NCBI GenBank assembly: GCA_040877935.1
Contig: JBBDNB010000061.1
Coordinates: 1-46,415 of the forward strand
Direction of reading: 5' to 3'
Source of the DNA: Chitinophagales bacterium
GTDB taxonomy: Bacteria > Bacteroidota > Bacteroidia > Chitinophagales > CAIOSU01
DNA length: 46,415 bases
Below are positions 16,620-25,551 of this stretch, piece by piece. The notes beneath the pieces were generated by a model. It ran no database searches. It was not told the origin of the DNA and saw only the letters and a list, made by a program, of their open reading frames with translations. The position numbers and the translations under genes were made by a program. Position 1 is the first letter of the stretch; every line of letters starts with the position of its first letter.

Positions 16620-17926
16620 TTTTTTGAAAGTCCATCCAGTATTTTAGCCAGATCCCCCGTAAGTTTTTTACGCGAAAACTGATCCGTTCCAGAAGCATCT
16701 ACTTTTAAATTTTGCTTTTGGAATTGCTCAAAATAGGAGTTGAGCAGTTCTGCCAGGGTATTTTCATCATTGGAATCCAGCATTTTTCCGGCTTTACTAT
16801 TTTCAATGATTCTCGCCACATCACTGTCTTTTGGGCCAATGCCGATAATGGGGCGCTGGGCAGCAAGGTATTCAAATACCTTCAGGGGAATTCGTCCCCT
16901 GGATTTGTTTTCGGAGCCGAGCAACAGGAGCAATACCTGTGCTTTGCAGGTTTCTTCTACTGCCTTTTTGTGCGAGACTGCTTCCGTATGGTTTGTATTA
17001 TTTTCCAGTTCGTACTGCTTCAGAAAACCCATAAAGGAAGATTCAACCGAACCGATTAATTTGAGCTGAAATTTCTCGGCAAAATCTGCATTTTCCTTTT
17101 TCAATTTTGAAAGACATTTGAAAAGCACTTCATGCACTCTTTCACTACTGATGTTGCCAATATGGGCTATGCTAAATGCGCTATCCAGCTCCGGTTTTAC
17201 TTTGGGCAGGTCAGCAGTATCATAGCCATTGGTAATTACAGAGACATCCTTTGTGCCCAATTCCCTGAAATCTTCTGCCCAGGCATAACTTACGGTAAGC
17301 ACTTTGTCGGTATTTTTTAGCACTTCCTGTTCCAGGGCTTTGTGTTTGGCTGCTGCACTTTTGCTGAGTTTCAATTGATCGAAATAATCCACTTTGGTCC
17401 AGGGATCTCGAAAATCCGCCAGCCAGGGGATATTGAAATGTTTCTTCAATTCCAGTGCTATCAGGTGATCTGACTGTGGCGGGCTGGTGGAGACAATCGC
17501 ATCAACAGGGTTTTCCGCTAAGTATTTTTTCAAATAGCTGACTGAGGGCTTGATCCAGAATTTACGCGCATCGGGAATAAAGAAATTGCCACGCACCCAG
17601 ATGGCAAAGTTTTCCAACAATGAATTTTTCTTGCTGCTGGAAGTAACAATCTCGGGTTGCAAAGTGCTTTGCTTTTTTTTGCCTGTGAGTTTTTTGTAAA
17701 AGGAATAAGGTTCCAAAGCGGGTTTTCGCAAAACAGTAATGCCCTCCGGCACTTCTTTTTCAAGTGTTGAGTCATATTGCGGATACTCTCCATTTTCAAC
17801 AGTGTAAATGATCGGTTCCCAGCCGAAATTGCGCAGGTATTTGCTGAACTTCAACCAACGTTGAACGGCAGCACCACCGCTTGGCGGCCAATAATAAGTT
17901 ATGATCAGGACTTTTTTCAATTCCAT
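16616..17926 (-). CDS. Glycosyltransferase, GT4-like
   Basis: A 436-residue GT-B fold glycosyltransferase. The N-terminus has the family's Ile-Thr-Tyr-Tyr-Trp-Pro-Pro-Ser-Gly-Gly-Ala-Ala-Val-Gln-Arg-Trp, the donor-side loop used by GT4-type enzymes that start or extend polysaccharides. The central region has Ala-Asp-Phe-Arg-Asp-Pro-Trp. The C-terminal half holds His-Ile-Gly-Asn-Ile and Arg-Gly-Arg-Ile-Pro-Leu-Lys-Val-Phe-Glu-Tyr-Leu-Ala, the nucleotide-sugar binding E-x7-E-like segment. It is cytoplasmic and probably acts on capsule or lipopolysaccharide. It overlaps the upstream gene by 10 bp and the convergent yfhO-like gene by 4 bp. Confidence 0.9.
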   Translation of the reverse strand: MELKKVLIITYYWPPSGGAAVQRWLKFSKYLRNFGWEPIIYTVENGEYPQYDSTLEKEVPEGITVLRKPALEPYSFYKKLTGKKKQSTLQPEIVTSSSKKNSLLENFAIWVRGNFFIPDARKFWIKPSVSYLKKYLAENPVDAIVSTSPPQSDHLIALELKKHFNIPWLADFRDPWTKVDYFDQLKLSKSAAAKHKALEQEVLKNTDKVLTVSYAWAEDFRELGTKDVSVITNGYDTADLPKVKPELDSAFSIAHIGNISSERVHEVLFKCLSKLKKENADFAEKFQLKLIGSVESSFMGFLKQYELENNTNHTEAVSHKKAVEETCKAQVLLLLLGSENKSRGRIPLKVFEYLAAQRPIIGIGPKDSDVARIIENSKAGKMLDSNDENTLAELLNSYFEQFQKQNLKVDASGTDQFSRKKLTGDLAKILDGLSKN

Positions 17927-18327
17927 GTCATTATTACTGTCAAAATACCGAGAACTGCAAACATTAGAAATGCAATTAAAGTCAGTCGAAAATAGGTTTG
18001 ATAAAATGAAAGTTGTGATTTAATGTTGTCTGAAAGTTCCTCTATTTTTTGTTGGTTTTTGAATAAAGCAAACATGTCGACCGTTGTCTTGAACTTGCTG
18101 TCATGATAGTTGATTTTCATTTTATCCAAGTAAGTCTTATGATCTACAATTAGCTTCTTGCTCAAATCTATCCAAGTTTTTAAACATAAATATCCATGAA
18201 GCCCAAACCCTAAAAGACCCCAAATTATCGGGATGTAATTTCTTGTCGGTGGATCTAAAATCAAAATCAAGAGAAAGCAACCGATTAATAAGATTGTAAA
18301 AAATATGTTGTGCTGTTTCTCCGTCAT
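17917..18327 (-). CDS. Small membrane protein of unknown function
   Basis: I do not recognise this protein. It reads 136 residues from ATG 18327 (143 from the alternative start at 18348). Two transmembrane helices sit at about 10-24 and 33-49 after a short polar N-terminus, a charged central segment of about 60 residues rich in Lys and Asp looks helical, and a third helix closes the protein (about 115-132), ending in Met-Thr-Trp-Asn. Its 3' end overlaps the glycosyltransferase start by 10 bp, so the two are translated from one message. An accessory role in surface polysaccharide synthesis is only suggested by position. Confidence 0.7.
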   Translation of the reverse strand: MTEKQHNIFFTILLIGCFLLILILDPPTRNYIPIIWGLLGFGLHGYLCLKTWIDLSKKLIVDHKTYLDKMKINYHDSKFKTTVDMFALFKNQQKIEELSDNIKSQLSFYQTYFRLTLIAFLMFAVLGILTVIMTWN

Positions 18328-18643
18328 TTCAAATGTGCTACAATACAAATCTATCTAAGATTTGTTGGTTCTGTAACTTATTCAGCAAAAAAGTCAACAC
18401 TAAAGTTACTTTCAGGGAAATGTTCATGGGTATGAAAATTTTGGAAACCCAAAACATATGATCCCTCAGGGATCAGGTGGGGGCTTATCCGTCTATATTA
18501 TAAACATTTTATCCCTCTGGGATAAATCGCTTTTGATTGTTGAATATTAGTGGTGTTTTTATTATTTGGGTAAAGCAAGACTGACAACACTTGTCAGTTA
18601 GCTATTAAAGCCCATGTAATGACCAAGAGGCTCACCTGAATTA
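18328..18643. other. Intergenic region with two REP-like hairpins
   Basis: No gene is visible. Two hairpins lie 33 nt apart: TGATCCCT-C-AGGGATCA (18459-18475) and TTTATCCC-TCT-GGGATAAA (18508-18526). They share the core ATCCCTC plus T/A, so they are members of one dispersed palindrome family. Another short inverted repeat, CTGACA-N6-TGTCAG, lies near 18582-18599. The left arm of the third pair lies near the 3' end of the flippase gene. Confidence 0.55.
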
Positions 18644-20128
18644 TTAAAACACTTTCCCCCAAACCTTGCGAATTATCCCATTGATGTCTTCAGATATATT
18701 GAAGAAATAGACAGCCGGAACAAACAACAAGACAATCAGCATTGAGCGAATGGCCAGGTCGAGCAGCATAATATCCAGTGTTGGCATCAGCATTTGCAGT
18801 CCGTAAACCGCCAGGCTGAGCAATAATATGTAAATGGTTTTCATGCTAAAAGGATGCATTTTGGATTTTACCAGAACGGTAATCATTCGGCCTACATTGA
18901 AGAAGATAATGGTTATGGCAGTAGCCACTGCTGCCCCTATAAAACCGAGCATTTTTATAAATATGATATTTAAAGTAATGTTCATTACTACCATAGCTCC
19001 AATGAAAAGCGAGTCGTATTTATAATAGGGCGAGTTGACAATAATACCGCCATTGACACCCGCTGCAATATTGAACAACTGTGAAAGTGCAATGATCAAA
19101 ACCACTATTTTTCCGTCAATATATTCCTCGGGCAAAATCATGAACATATTGTCAATATTGGCCCACAAACCAATCAGCAAGAGACAGCCTATGATCAACT
19201 GATTGATGGAAGATTTTTTATACAACTCTTCGATCTTGGCCATATCATTGTTTTTCCATGCTTCTGCAATAATGGGAATGGCAATGCTGTAAACCGATTT
19301 AATGGGTACATTTACTATGTTTCCAATATAAAAAGCCACCGAGTAAATGGCCACATCGGCCAATCCATCAGTGGCCAAAGAACCAATCATCAGGATATCA
19401 ATATTGCCGGCAATATATCCGCCAACACCCGAAAAAAGAACGAAAGCTCCGTATTTGCCAATTTCCCCCAGGGGCAGCTTGCGGTAAAATTGCCAGTCGG
19501 GCAAAAGGTGAACAGCCCTGCTGAAAACCAGGTAAAGGACTACAAAAGCCCCATTTACAAAATAGCTGAGAATGAAAAAACTCACAAAAGTTTCAAAATC
19601 GTACCAGTGCAATGCATAGCCCAATATGCAGCAAAATTGCAGGAAGCGAATCAGCAAATCGCGCGCGAAAGTCTGCAAAGAAGATTTGAGGATAACACGG
19701 GCATAGGAACTCAATTGATTGAAGTAAATTAGAGCAATACTCAGCGGAATCAACCAGTAATAGTATTCCACAAACAGCTCAGAACGCTCAATATAAGCAC
19801 CAACAATCAAGGGTTTGAAAACAATAAGTCCAATTACACATAGCAGGCTGCCAATTGTGCTAAGTAGAAAACCGAAAAATAAAAAGCCGCTGTGCTTATT
19901 GTCGCTATTGCTCTTGAAAAACGGGAAATATTTTATGGAAATATTGATAATGCCGAGCGAGCCTAATTGGGCGGTGATCATACTGGCAGCGATAAAAACC
20001 CTGGTTAATCCAAATTCATCAGGCTCTAAAAAGCGTGGAAACAACAACACTACATTCACATAACCCAGCGCAATACCAATATAGGACCAAATGGAATTCC
20101 AAAAACTCTGCCTGATGATAATGCCCAT
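18644..20128 (-). CDS. Polysaccharide flippase (MOP/Wzx-like)
   Basis: A 494-residue membrane protein with about 12-14 helices throughout and almost no soluble part, matching the Wzx/MATE-type MOP superfamily. The start Met-Gly-Ile-Ile-Ile-Arg-Gln-Ser-Phe-Trp-Asn-Ser is typical of Bacteroidota 'oligosaccharide flippase' genes. It would move undecaprenyl-linked sugars across the inner membrane. Together with the glycosyltransferase (16616) and YfhO-like protein (14112), all within 6 kb, it points to surface glycan export. It is not directly adjacent to them in one operon, because 316 bp with hairpins intervene. I see no broken region. Confidence 0.87.
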   Translation of the reverse strand: MGIIIRQSFWNSIWSYIGIALGYVNVVLLFPRFLEPDEFGLTRVFIAASMITAQLGSLGIINISIKYFPFFKSNSDNKHSGFLFFGFLLSTIGSLLCVIGLIVFKPLIVGAYIERSELFVEYYYWLIPLSIALIYFNQLSSYARVILKSSLQTFARDLLIRFLQFCCILGYALHWYDFETFVSFFILSYFVNGAFVVLYLVFSRAVHLLPDWQFYRKLPLGEIGKYGAFVLFSGVGGYIAGNIDILMIGSLATDGLADVAIYSVAFYIGNIVNVPIKSVYSIAIPIIAEAWKNNDMAKIEELYKKSSINQLIIGCLLLIGLWANIDNMFMILPEEYIDGKIVVLIIALSQLFNIAAGVNGGIIVNSPYYKYDSLFIGAMVVMNITLNIIFIKMLGFIGAAVATAITIIFFNVGRMITVLVKSKMHPFSMKTIYILLLSLAVYGLQMLMPTLDIMLLDLAIRSMLIVLLFVPAVYFFNISEDINGIIRKVWGKVF

Positions 20129-20215
20129 ATTCTTTATCTACTTGCTAATTTGCTGTGAAATTAAGATAAAAGTAGCGCTACTATAGTGTCAAATGTACTT
20201 TACCGGTTTAACACA

Positions 20216-20262
20216 AACGGTCGGACGGCTTTTTGCTGAGATACTATAGCCGTCAGACCGTT
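20216..20262. repeat. GTCAGAC hairpin, copy 1
   Basis: The left arm AACGGTCGGACGGCT (20216-20230) and the right arm AGCCGTCAGACCGTT (20248-20262) pair except at one central position (G opposite A). It lies 30 bp after the 3' end of the acyl-CoA dehydrogenase gene, so it may end transcription or protect the message. Confidence 0.8.
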
Positions 20263-20292
20263 ATTTGGTGCTTGCCTTTACACTACAAGGTT

Positions 20293-22110
20293 TTATAAAG
20301 CATAGCCTTTTTTATCAATAATGTAGCGGGCTACTTTTCTGCGCAATTCTTTAGGATTTACGGGGTAGGCGGGCAGCATAATATTCACCAGTTTTTTCAG
20401 CATGGATTTTTGCAAGCCATTGGCAAAACTATCTATGGCCTCATGTGCTGCTCGTTTTGCTGTATTGGCAGCTACATATAAATAGAGCTGCATGGCCGAT
20501 TTTTGGACCTGGAATTTTTCGCCCTTGTTCCTTTCGGTTTTCTCCAGTTTTTCAATTTTCATCAGCACACTGTCGCAAACGTATGCTTCGGCAAGAATAT
20601 CATAGAAATTCAAAACGATTTCCTGCTCATCTACCAGTTTCTTGCCCAGCTTTTTACCGGCAGCTCCCGATACCATGAGAAAAGTATTTTTCAATCCCTG
20701 AACCAGTCTTTTCTCCGCAGCGTAATTGCTGCTTGATTTAAAAGGTAAAATTTGTTTGAATACAAATCCGGGGATTTTCTTCCCCGCGCTGATCAAATCC
20801 AGCTCTTTGGTGATTACCGCTCTTTTGCTCAGTTCGCCCACGGCCAGCATCCGGTTGACCTCATTCGTGCCTTCGTAAATTTTGGTGATGCGCGCATCGC
20901 GATAGCCCATTTCCATCCCGGTTTCCACGGCATAGCCCATGCCTCCATATATTTGTATGCCCTCATCAGTAGCCAGGCAAACCAGCTCTGATCCTTTCAC
21001 TTTTATAATGGAGGCCTCAATGGCAAATTCCCGCAAACCGCCCAGTTTAGCTTCATTATCGCTTTTGCCCTCTTTCAGCAATTTTTCAGTCAATCGGTCT
21101 ATTTTATCTACGGTGCGATATACCGCTGCTTCGCAACAAAAAGCTTCTGCTGCAATGCTTCCGATTTTGTATTGGATGGCACCAAATTCAGAAATGGATT
21201 GATTAAACTGTTTGCGCTCAATGGCAAAGGGCACGGCCTGGTTCAAAACCAATTGTGCACCGCCAATACCACCGGCACCTGCTTTTATTCTTCCGCCATT
21301 CAAAATATTCAAGGCCATTTTAAAGCCTGCACCTCTTTCGCCCAGCAGATTTCCAGCAGGTACTTTGCAGTCGTCAAAATAAATTTGAACGGTAGAGGAG
21401 CCTTTAATGCCCATTTTCTTTTCTTCCGGTCCGGTGGAAAAACCCGGAAAATTCCGCTCCACAATAAATGCCGACAGGTCTTTATCGTCCTCTATTTTGG
21501 CAAACACCACATATACATCGGCAAATCCTCCATTGGTAATCCAGATTTTCTGACCATTGAGCAGGTAATGGCTTTTGTCCTCGTTCAATTTGGCGCGGGT
21601 TTTTCCCGAATTGGCATCCGACCCGGCTCCGGGTTCAGTCAGGGCATAAGCTGCCACATATTCGCCAGTAGCAATTTTGGGCAGGTATTTTTCCTTTTGG
21701 GCATCATTGCCGTAATAGACTATGGGCAGGGAACCGATAGAGGTTTGCGCGCCCAGTGTAGTGGCAAATGAAAAGCCATTGGAGATCACAGATGAAAACA
21801 GGGTATTGGTCTTGAAATCCAGCCCCATGCCTCCGTATTTTTCAGGAATACTTACTCCGCAAAGTCCCAGCTCACCGGCTTTCTTCAGGAGTTTCAATAC
21901 TTCTGCTTTGTCGGCCTCATCTGTTACATTGTATTCCCTTCCTCTTTCGAAAAATTTATCCTGAATTTCCTTAATGCAAAATTCCTTGACCGTAGAGGCA
22001 ATCATCAATTGCTCCTCATTCCATTCCTCTGTAATGAAAAAATCTTCGTACTGGCCTGAATTGATCAGAAATTGTCCGCCCTGTAAAACATTATTGTTTG
22101 CTGTTTTCAA
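20293..22110 (-). CDS. Acyl-CoA dehydrogenase (long form)
   Basis: A 605-residue flavoenzyme that makes the alpha-beta double bond in acyl-CoAs. Ala-Leu-Thr-Glu-Pro-Gly-Ala-Gly-Ser-Asp at 156-165 and Ile-Thr-Asn-Gly at 191-194 line the FAD site, and the C-terminal segment Ile-Tyr-Glu413-Gly-Thr-Asn-Glu has the catalytic glutamate in the position used by short- and medium-chain enzymes. About 150 extra residues follow the usual end, as in long bacterial forms with a helical extension. Likely role: fatty-acid beta-oxidation. It is cytoplasmic, monocistronic and on the minus strand, with the hairpin copy 1 just after it. Confidence 0.92.
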   Translation of the reverse strand: MKTANNNVLQGGQFLINSGQYEDFFITEEWNEEQLMIASTVKEFCIKEIQDKFFERGREYNVTDEADKAEVLKLLKKAGELGLCGVSIPEKYGGMGLDFKTNTLFSSVISNGFSFATTLGAQTSIGSLPIVYYGNDAQKEKYLPKIATGEYVAAYALTEPGAGSDANSGKTRAKLNEDKSHYLLNGQKIWITNGGFADVYVVFAKIEDDKDLSAFIVERNFPGFSTGPEEKKMGIKGSSTVQIYFDDCKVPAGNLLGERGAGFKMALNILNGGRIKAGAGGIGGAQLVLNQAVPFAIERKQFNQSISEFGAIQYKIGSIAAEAFCCEAAVYRTVDKIDRLTEKLLKEGKSDNEAKLGGLREFAIEASIIKVKGSELVCLATDEGIQIYGGMGYAVETGMEMGYRDARITKIYEGTNEVNRMLAVGELSKRAVITKELDLISAGKKIPGFVFKQILPFKSSSNYAAEKRLVQGLKNTFLMVSGAAGKKLGKKLVDEQEIVLNFYDILAEAYVCDSVLMKIEKLEKTERNKGEKFQVQKSAMQLYLYVAANTAKRAAHEAIDSFANGLQKSMLKKLVNIMLPAYPVNPKELRRKVARYIIDKKGYAL

Positions 22111-22528
22111 TTGTGTGATTTTTTATGGTTTGAAATTACAGCTAATTTCCAAAGATTGGAAAAGGGATATATTGAACTTCAACAGTAGACATGTCAATGT
22201 TTTGATTCATGATTTCAAAAACCCAAGCTAGCGCAATTAGCGAAGCGGTTCTTGTGCTGTAGATATTAAAAATAATCTGCTTTACTTCTTAGTGGCCAAA
22301 TAATTAAACGCTGGAATTTAGGTGTACGACAAATTTCCTTGTACCCAAACAAGGGAGCATGCTCCCTTGCCAAAGCAGCATGTTTCCTTGTCCTGCAACT
22401 TGAAATTCATATATCAAATCAGTTTATGGAAATTTGTTGTATGCCCTAGATGCCCCAATATCTTAACCAACAGATTCTTTCGTAATTTTGAAGGATTCTC
22501 TAATCATCAGAAAGGGTAAATTTTATTT
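22111..22528. other. Divergent intergenic region with a palindrome
   Basis: No gene. It holds the promoters for the minus-strand acyl-CoA dehydrogenase and the plus-strand DUF3817 gene. A 20-bp perfect palindrome lies at 22350-22369 (CAAGGGAGCA and its complement). The rest is A/T-rich with no other structure I can support. Confidence 0.5.
22483..22490 (+). promoter_or_regulatory. -7 element before the DUF3817 gene
   Basis: TAATTTTG matches TAnnTTTG exactly and lies 39 bp before the start codon. No matching TTTG is visible at the usual distance upstream, so the promoter is only half supported. Confidence 0.4.
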
Positions 22529-22801
22529 ATGGATTTTTTCAAGTGGACAGGGCGAATTGAAGGGTTATCCTTTCTGTTTTTATTATTTGTAGCCATGCCC
22601 ATAAAATATGTATGGGGCAATCCCATGGTGGTGAAATACGCAGGATGGGCACATGGCGTATTGTTTATGCTCTATATCGGGGTAGCATTGTATGTTTATG
22701 TTGAATACAAATGGAAATTTAGCAAACTCCTTTTAGCTGGAATCGCCAGTGTTACCCCATTTGGTCCCTGGATTTTTGAAAAGCGGTTGTTGGGAAAATA
22801 A
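22529..22801 (+). CDS. DUF3817 small membrane protein
   Basis: A 90-residue protein of the DUF3817 family: Phe-Phe-Lys-Trp-Thr-Gly-Arg-Ile-Glu-Gly-Leu-Ser-Phe at the start, then Met-Pro-Ile-Lys-Tyr and Gly-Trp-Ala-His-Gly-Val-Leu-Phe. Helices span about 12-24, 38-58 and 67-80, and the tail has Gly-Pro-Trp-Ile-Phe-Glu-Lys-Arg. Function is not known. It is flanked by palindromes on both sides and ends directly at a 35-bp inverted repeat. Confidence 0.85.
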   Translation: MDFFKWTGRIEGLSFLFLLFVAMPIKYVWGNPMVVKYAGWAHGVLFMLYIGVALYVYVEYKWKFSKLLLAGIASVTPFGPWIFEKRLLGK

Positions 22802-22836
22802 AAACCCTAAAGGTCTTTCAAAGACCTTTAGGGTTT
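22802..22836. terminator. Long inverted repeat after the DUF3817 gene
   Basis: The arms are 17 bp each (22802-22818 and 22820-22836), perfect, and separated by a single base. It begins right after the stop codon. No T-run of note follows, so it may act as a bidirectional stop or as a dispersed palindrome used as one. The long stem and one-base loop favour a repeat element. Confidence 0.6.
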
Positions 22837-22888
22837 GTGTGATAAGTGTCTAAAACCAGTCCTTTAAAACAGAATAAATTCTGGGTAG

Positions 22889-22912
22889 TCCAATGGGTCA
22901 TGACCCATTGGA
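22889..22912. repeat. Perfect 24-bp palindrome
   Basis: TCCAATGGGTCA is followed directly by its reverse complement. It sits 28 bp after the 3' end of the TonB receptor gene and may help end both convergent transcripts. Confidence 0.7.
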
Positions 22913-22939
22913 AGTGAGCGTTTTTATATCATATGCATT

Positions 22940-25348
22940 TTAAAAACTCGCTCTCAAAGACAAAATAAAATTCCTGCCCGGAGCTGTAAGCCCAGAACTG
23001 TATGGGCGATAGCGTTGATCGCTCAAGTTTTCCAATCCTGCACTAACAGAAAGGAAATCGGTGATTTGATACAGTGCCTTAAAATTCAAAGTGTACCAGC
23101 CCGGTGACCATGGATTGCCATTTTCATCCGTGGCATAAATTTCTGTTTTGCCAACTTCATCTACCGGCATATCCTCAAATTTTCTTGCAGCACTATACAC
23201 CGCATAAAATTGCAAGCTCAGGTTTTTGTAGCGATAATTGAGCCGTGAAACCCCAAACATGGGCGGTGCATGTCTTGATGCGCTTGTAGTTCCATCGTCC
23301 AATTCTTCTTCGCCCATTTGGTAATTGAAATTGGAAGAAAAACTCACACCTGCCAGAAATTTCACCTCAAGTCCAGCTTGTACGCCATATACATTGGCCA
23401 CCGCAGCATTTTGAATGGCCTGCACCTGGCTCAGCGTATTTTCATAAAAAATACTGTCCTGACCATTCAGCACATAATCGCGCCTAACCAGGGCATTGCG
23501 CAAATGCGTATAATAGCCCGTTACATCAATTTTCACCACATCGCCAAAAATCTTGGCAATGCCGAGGTCAATATTATAAGCATATTCGGCAGATAAATCT
23601 GGATTGGGAACAACCACTGCACCGGGTTCTGAATCGAATACTTTTCCCATATCATCTACATTGGGCGAGCGGAATGCCGTGGCAAAATTACTGCTGATCA
23701 CCCAATTGGAATTGGGACGACAAACCACACCAAAACTTCCGGTCAATGCGCCATTGCTCAAATTGGCCTCGGTAAATGGAAAGGGATAAAATGCCGTATC
23801 AAACTCGGCATCGATCAAAATGTGATTGTAGCGCAAGCCTGCCTGCAACAATATTTTCTCGGAAACCCTAAATTGATTGGAAACATAAGCGGCATAAGAA
23901 GCCCAGCTTGCCTGTGGATAGCGGGAAGCACCGGGACTGCTCGTTCCAGCCACAATATCCTCATTGATCCCGGTGGAGTTGACATCGTTGTAAACGCCTT
24001 CCACTCCATAAAAGAGCTTGTTCCTGCTGCCAATGGATTTTATAAAATCAATATTTCCAGAATAGGCATTTACCTTTTCTATTCTCGTTTCTCGATCTGG
24101 ACTATTGAAATTGCGACTGATGCGGCTTTCCTCAAAGGCCTGATGCGCCAATCGGATGCTCATTTCATCATAGGCCTTGTTATTTGAAGTGTTGGTGATG
24201 TTTAGGTTATTCATCATCCACTTTTGCGGGCCATAGCTCCATTCGCCATATCGGGGTAAACCATTTCTTGTCCTCAAATGCCGGTCGTAGCGGCCGTATT
24301 CAGAGGTGGCCGAATAATGGAACCCATATTGGAAGTCCCATTTTTCATTGGGCTTAAAGCGGAATTTCTGCATCATATTGATCTGCGAATAGCCAGATGG
24401 CTTTTGCACTTTAGAATCCTCATTGCTGATGACCACATCCATTCCATTTTGTCTTTGCACATATTCATGCCTCAGGTATTCCTCTGGCCCATTGCTGCCC
24501 ATACGCAAATCTCCATAGTCATTAAAACTGATGCTACTGACCGATGCCCACTTTTTGCCGCCCACATTCACATGGAAATGCCCGGTTTTCTCCTGATTGG
24601 CCGTGGCATAGCGCATTACTGCACTTCCACCGATCAGGGGTTTGTCGTTAAGGGACAGCTCAGGAGTCAAGGTCTGAAAAGCCATCACTCCGCCAATGGC
24701 ATCGCTGCCGTAAATGACAGAGCCGGGTCCAAAAAATACTTCGGTACTTTCCATGGCAAAGGGGTCGAGCGAAATTACATTTTGGAGATTGCCGCTGCGA
24801 AAAATAGCCGTGTTCATGCGCACACCATCTACGGTGTACAACAGGCGATTGGTAGAAAACCCCCGGATCATGGGGCTTCCTCCACCCTGCTGACTTTTTT
24901 GAATAAAAACCGCATCAGAGGTACCAAGCAAATCGGCAGCCGTTTGCGGATTTTGCAGCGCCACATCTTTTTTGGAAATGCTGATTATTTTGGAAGGCAC
25001 ATCCCTGTTGCTTTGCTTCCATCTGCTTCCAGAAATTACTACGGCATCCATTGTAATGCCCGTAGCATTCAATTCCAATTGGAAATTCTTCTGCTGCAAT
25101 GCTGCATAGCTTGTCTCCACCGTTTTGTAGCCCAATATGCGGATGTGAATTTTTTCCGCGCCTTCAAATTCTGAAATATCAGCCTGTCCTTTTGAATTGG
25201 TGGTTTCAAAAGCCTGTGGGTTTTTGCTGGATATTGTTGCCATTTCCAAAGGGCGTCCACTTTCCCCATCTTGTATGCTTAATATTTGGGAATGGGCAAA
25301 ATCCATTGCTCCCAATAAAATCAAGCACACGAATAAAATATTTTTCAT
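22940..25348 (-). CDS. TonB-dependent receptor, haem/haemoglobin type
   Basis: An 802-residue outer-membrane receptor. A signal peptide (about 1-20) is followed by a carboxypeptidase-regulatory-like domain (about 21-95), as is usual in Bacteroidota. The plug (about 105-240) has Gly-Gly-Gly-Ser-Pro-Met-Ile-Arg-Gly-Phe and Val-Asp-Gly-Val-Arg-Met-Asn, plus Tyr-Gly-Ser-Asp-Ala-Ile-Gly-Gly, strongly like the haemoglobin/transferrin/lactoferrin receptor family. The barrel follows to a terminal Phe. It takes up a ligand with energy from TonB. Haem or iron chelate is the family expectation, not proof. No ligand-binding partner is adjacent; the nearest neighbour is an unknown protein at 25552. Confidence 0.9.
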   Translation of the reverse strand: MKNILFVCLILLGAMDFAHSQILSIQDGESGRPLEMATISSKNPQAFETTNSKGQADISEFEGAEKIHIRILGYKTVETSYAALQQKNFQLELNATGITMDAVVISGSRWKQSNRDVPSKIISISKKDVALQNPQTAADLLGTSDAVFIQKSQQGGGSPMIRGFSTNRLLYTVDGVRMNTAIFRSGNLQNVISLDPFAMESTEVFFGPGSVIYGSDAIGGVMAFQTLTPELSLNDKPLIGGSAVMRYATANQEKTGHFHVNVGGKKWASVSSISFNDYGDLRMGSNGPEEYLRHEYVQRQNGMDVVISNEDSKVQKPSGYSQINMMQKFRFKPNEKWDFQYGFHYSATSEYGRYDRHLRTRNGLPRYGEWSYGPQKWMMNNLNITNTSNNKAYDEMSIRLAHQAFEESRISRNFNSPDRETRIEKVNAYSGNIDFIKSIGSRNKLFYGVEGVYNDVNSTGINEDIVAGTSSPGASRYPQASWASYAAYVSNQFRVSEKILLQAGLRYNHILIDAEFDTAFYPFPFTEANLSNGALTGSFGVVCRPNSNWVISSNFATAFRSPNVDDMGKVFDSEPGAVVVPNPDLSAEYAYNIDLGIAKIFGDVVKIDVTGYYTHLRNALVRRDYVLNGQDSIFYENTLSQVQAIQNAAVANVYGVQAGLEVKFLAGVSFSSNFNYQMGEEELDDGTTSASRHAPPMFGVSRLNYRYKNLSLQFYAVYSAARKFEDMPVDEVGKTEIYATDENGNPWSPGWYTLNFKALYQITDFLSVSAGLENLSDQRYRPYSSGLTAPGRNFILSLRASF

Positions 25349-25434
25349 TGTGTGAAATTCATTGATTAAAAAGAAAATAGAGATTCTATATTTCTTAGTT
25401 GACTAAAGCAGAGCCATACCTACCTTGACGGTTA

Positions 25435-25481
25435 AACGGTCAGACGGCATTTTGCAGCTATTTAATAGCCGTCAGACCGTT
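25435..25481. repeat. GTCAGAC hairpin, copy 2
   Basis: The left arm AACGGTCAGACGGC (25435-25448) and right arm GCCGTCAGACCGTT (25468-25481) pair except for an A opposite A at the centre. It lies 70 bp after the 3' end of the gene at 25552. Confidence 0.8.
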
Positions 25482-25551
25482 GAGTCATTGAAACGAGGCT
25501 AATAACCCAAATTCAATAATCAAATAAAAAAATACAAAATGCAGAAATAAA

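Noticed and set aside
21172-21771. A 199-codon plus-strand frame inside the acyl-CoA dehydrogenase gene
   Set aside because: It is antisense to a well supported enzyme, has no recognisable motif, and long antisense frames are common in this base composition. The similar frames at 24278-25174, 7425-7991 and 11691-12218 were rejected for the same reason.
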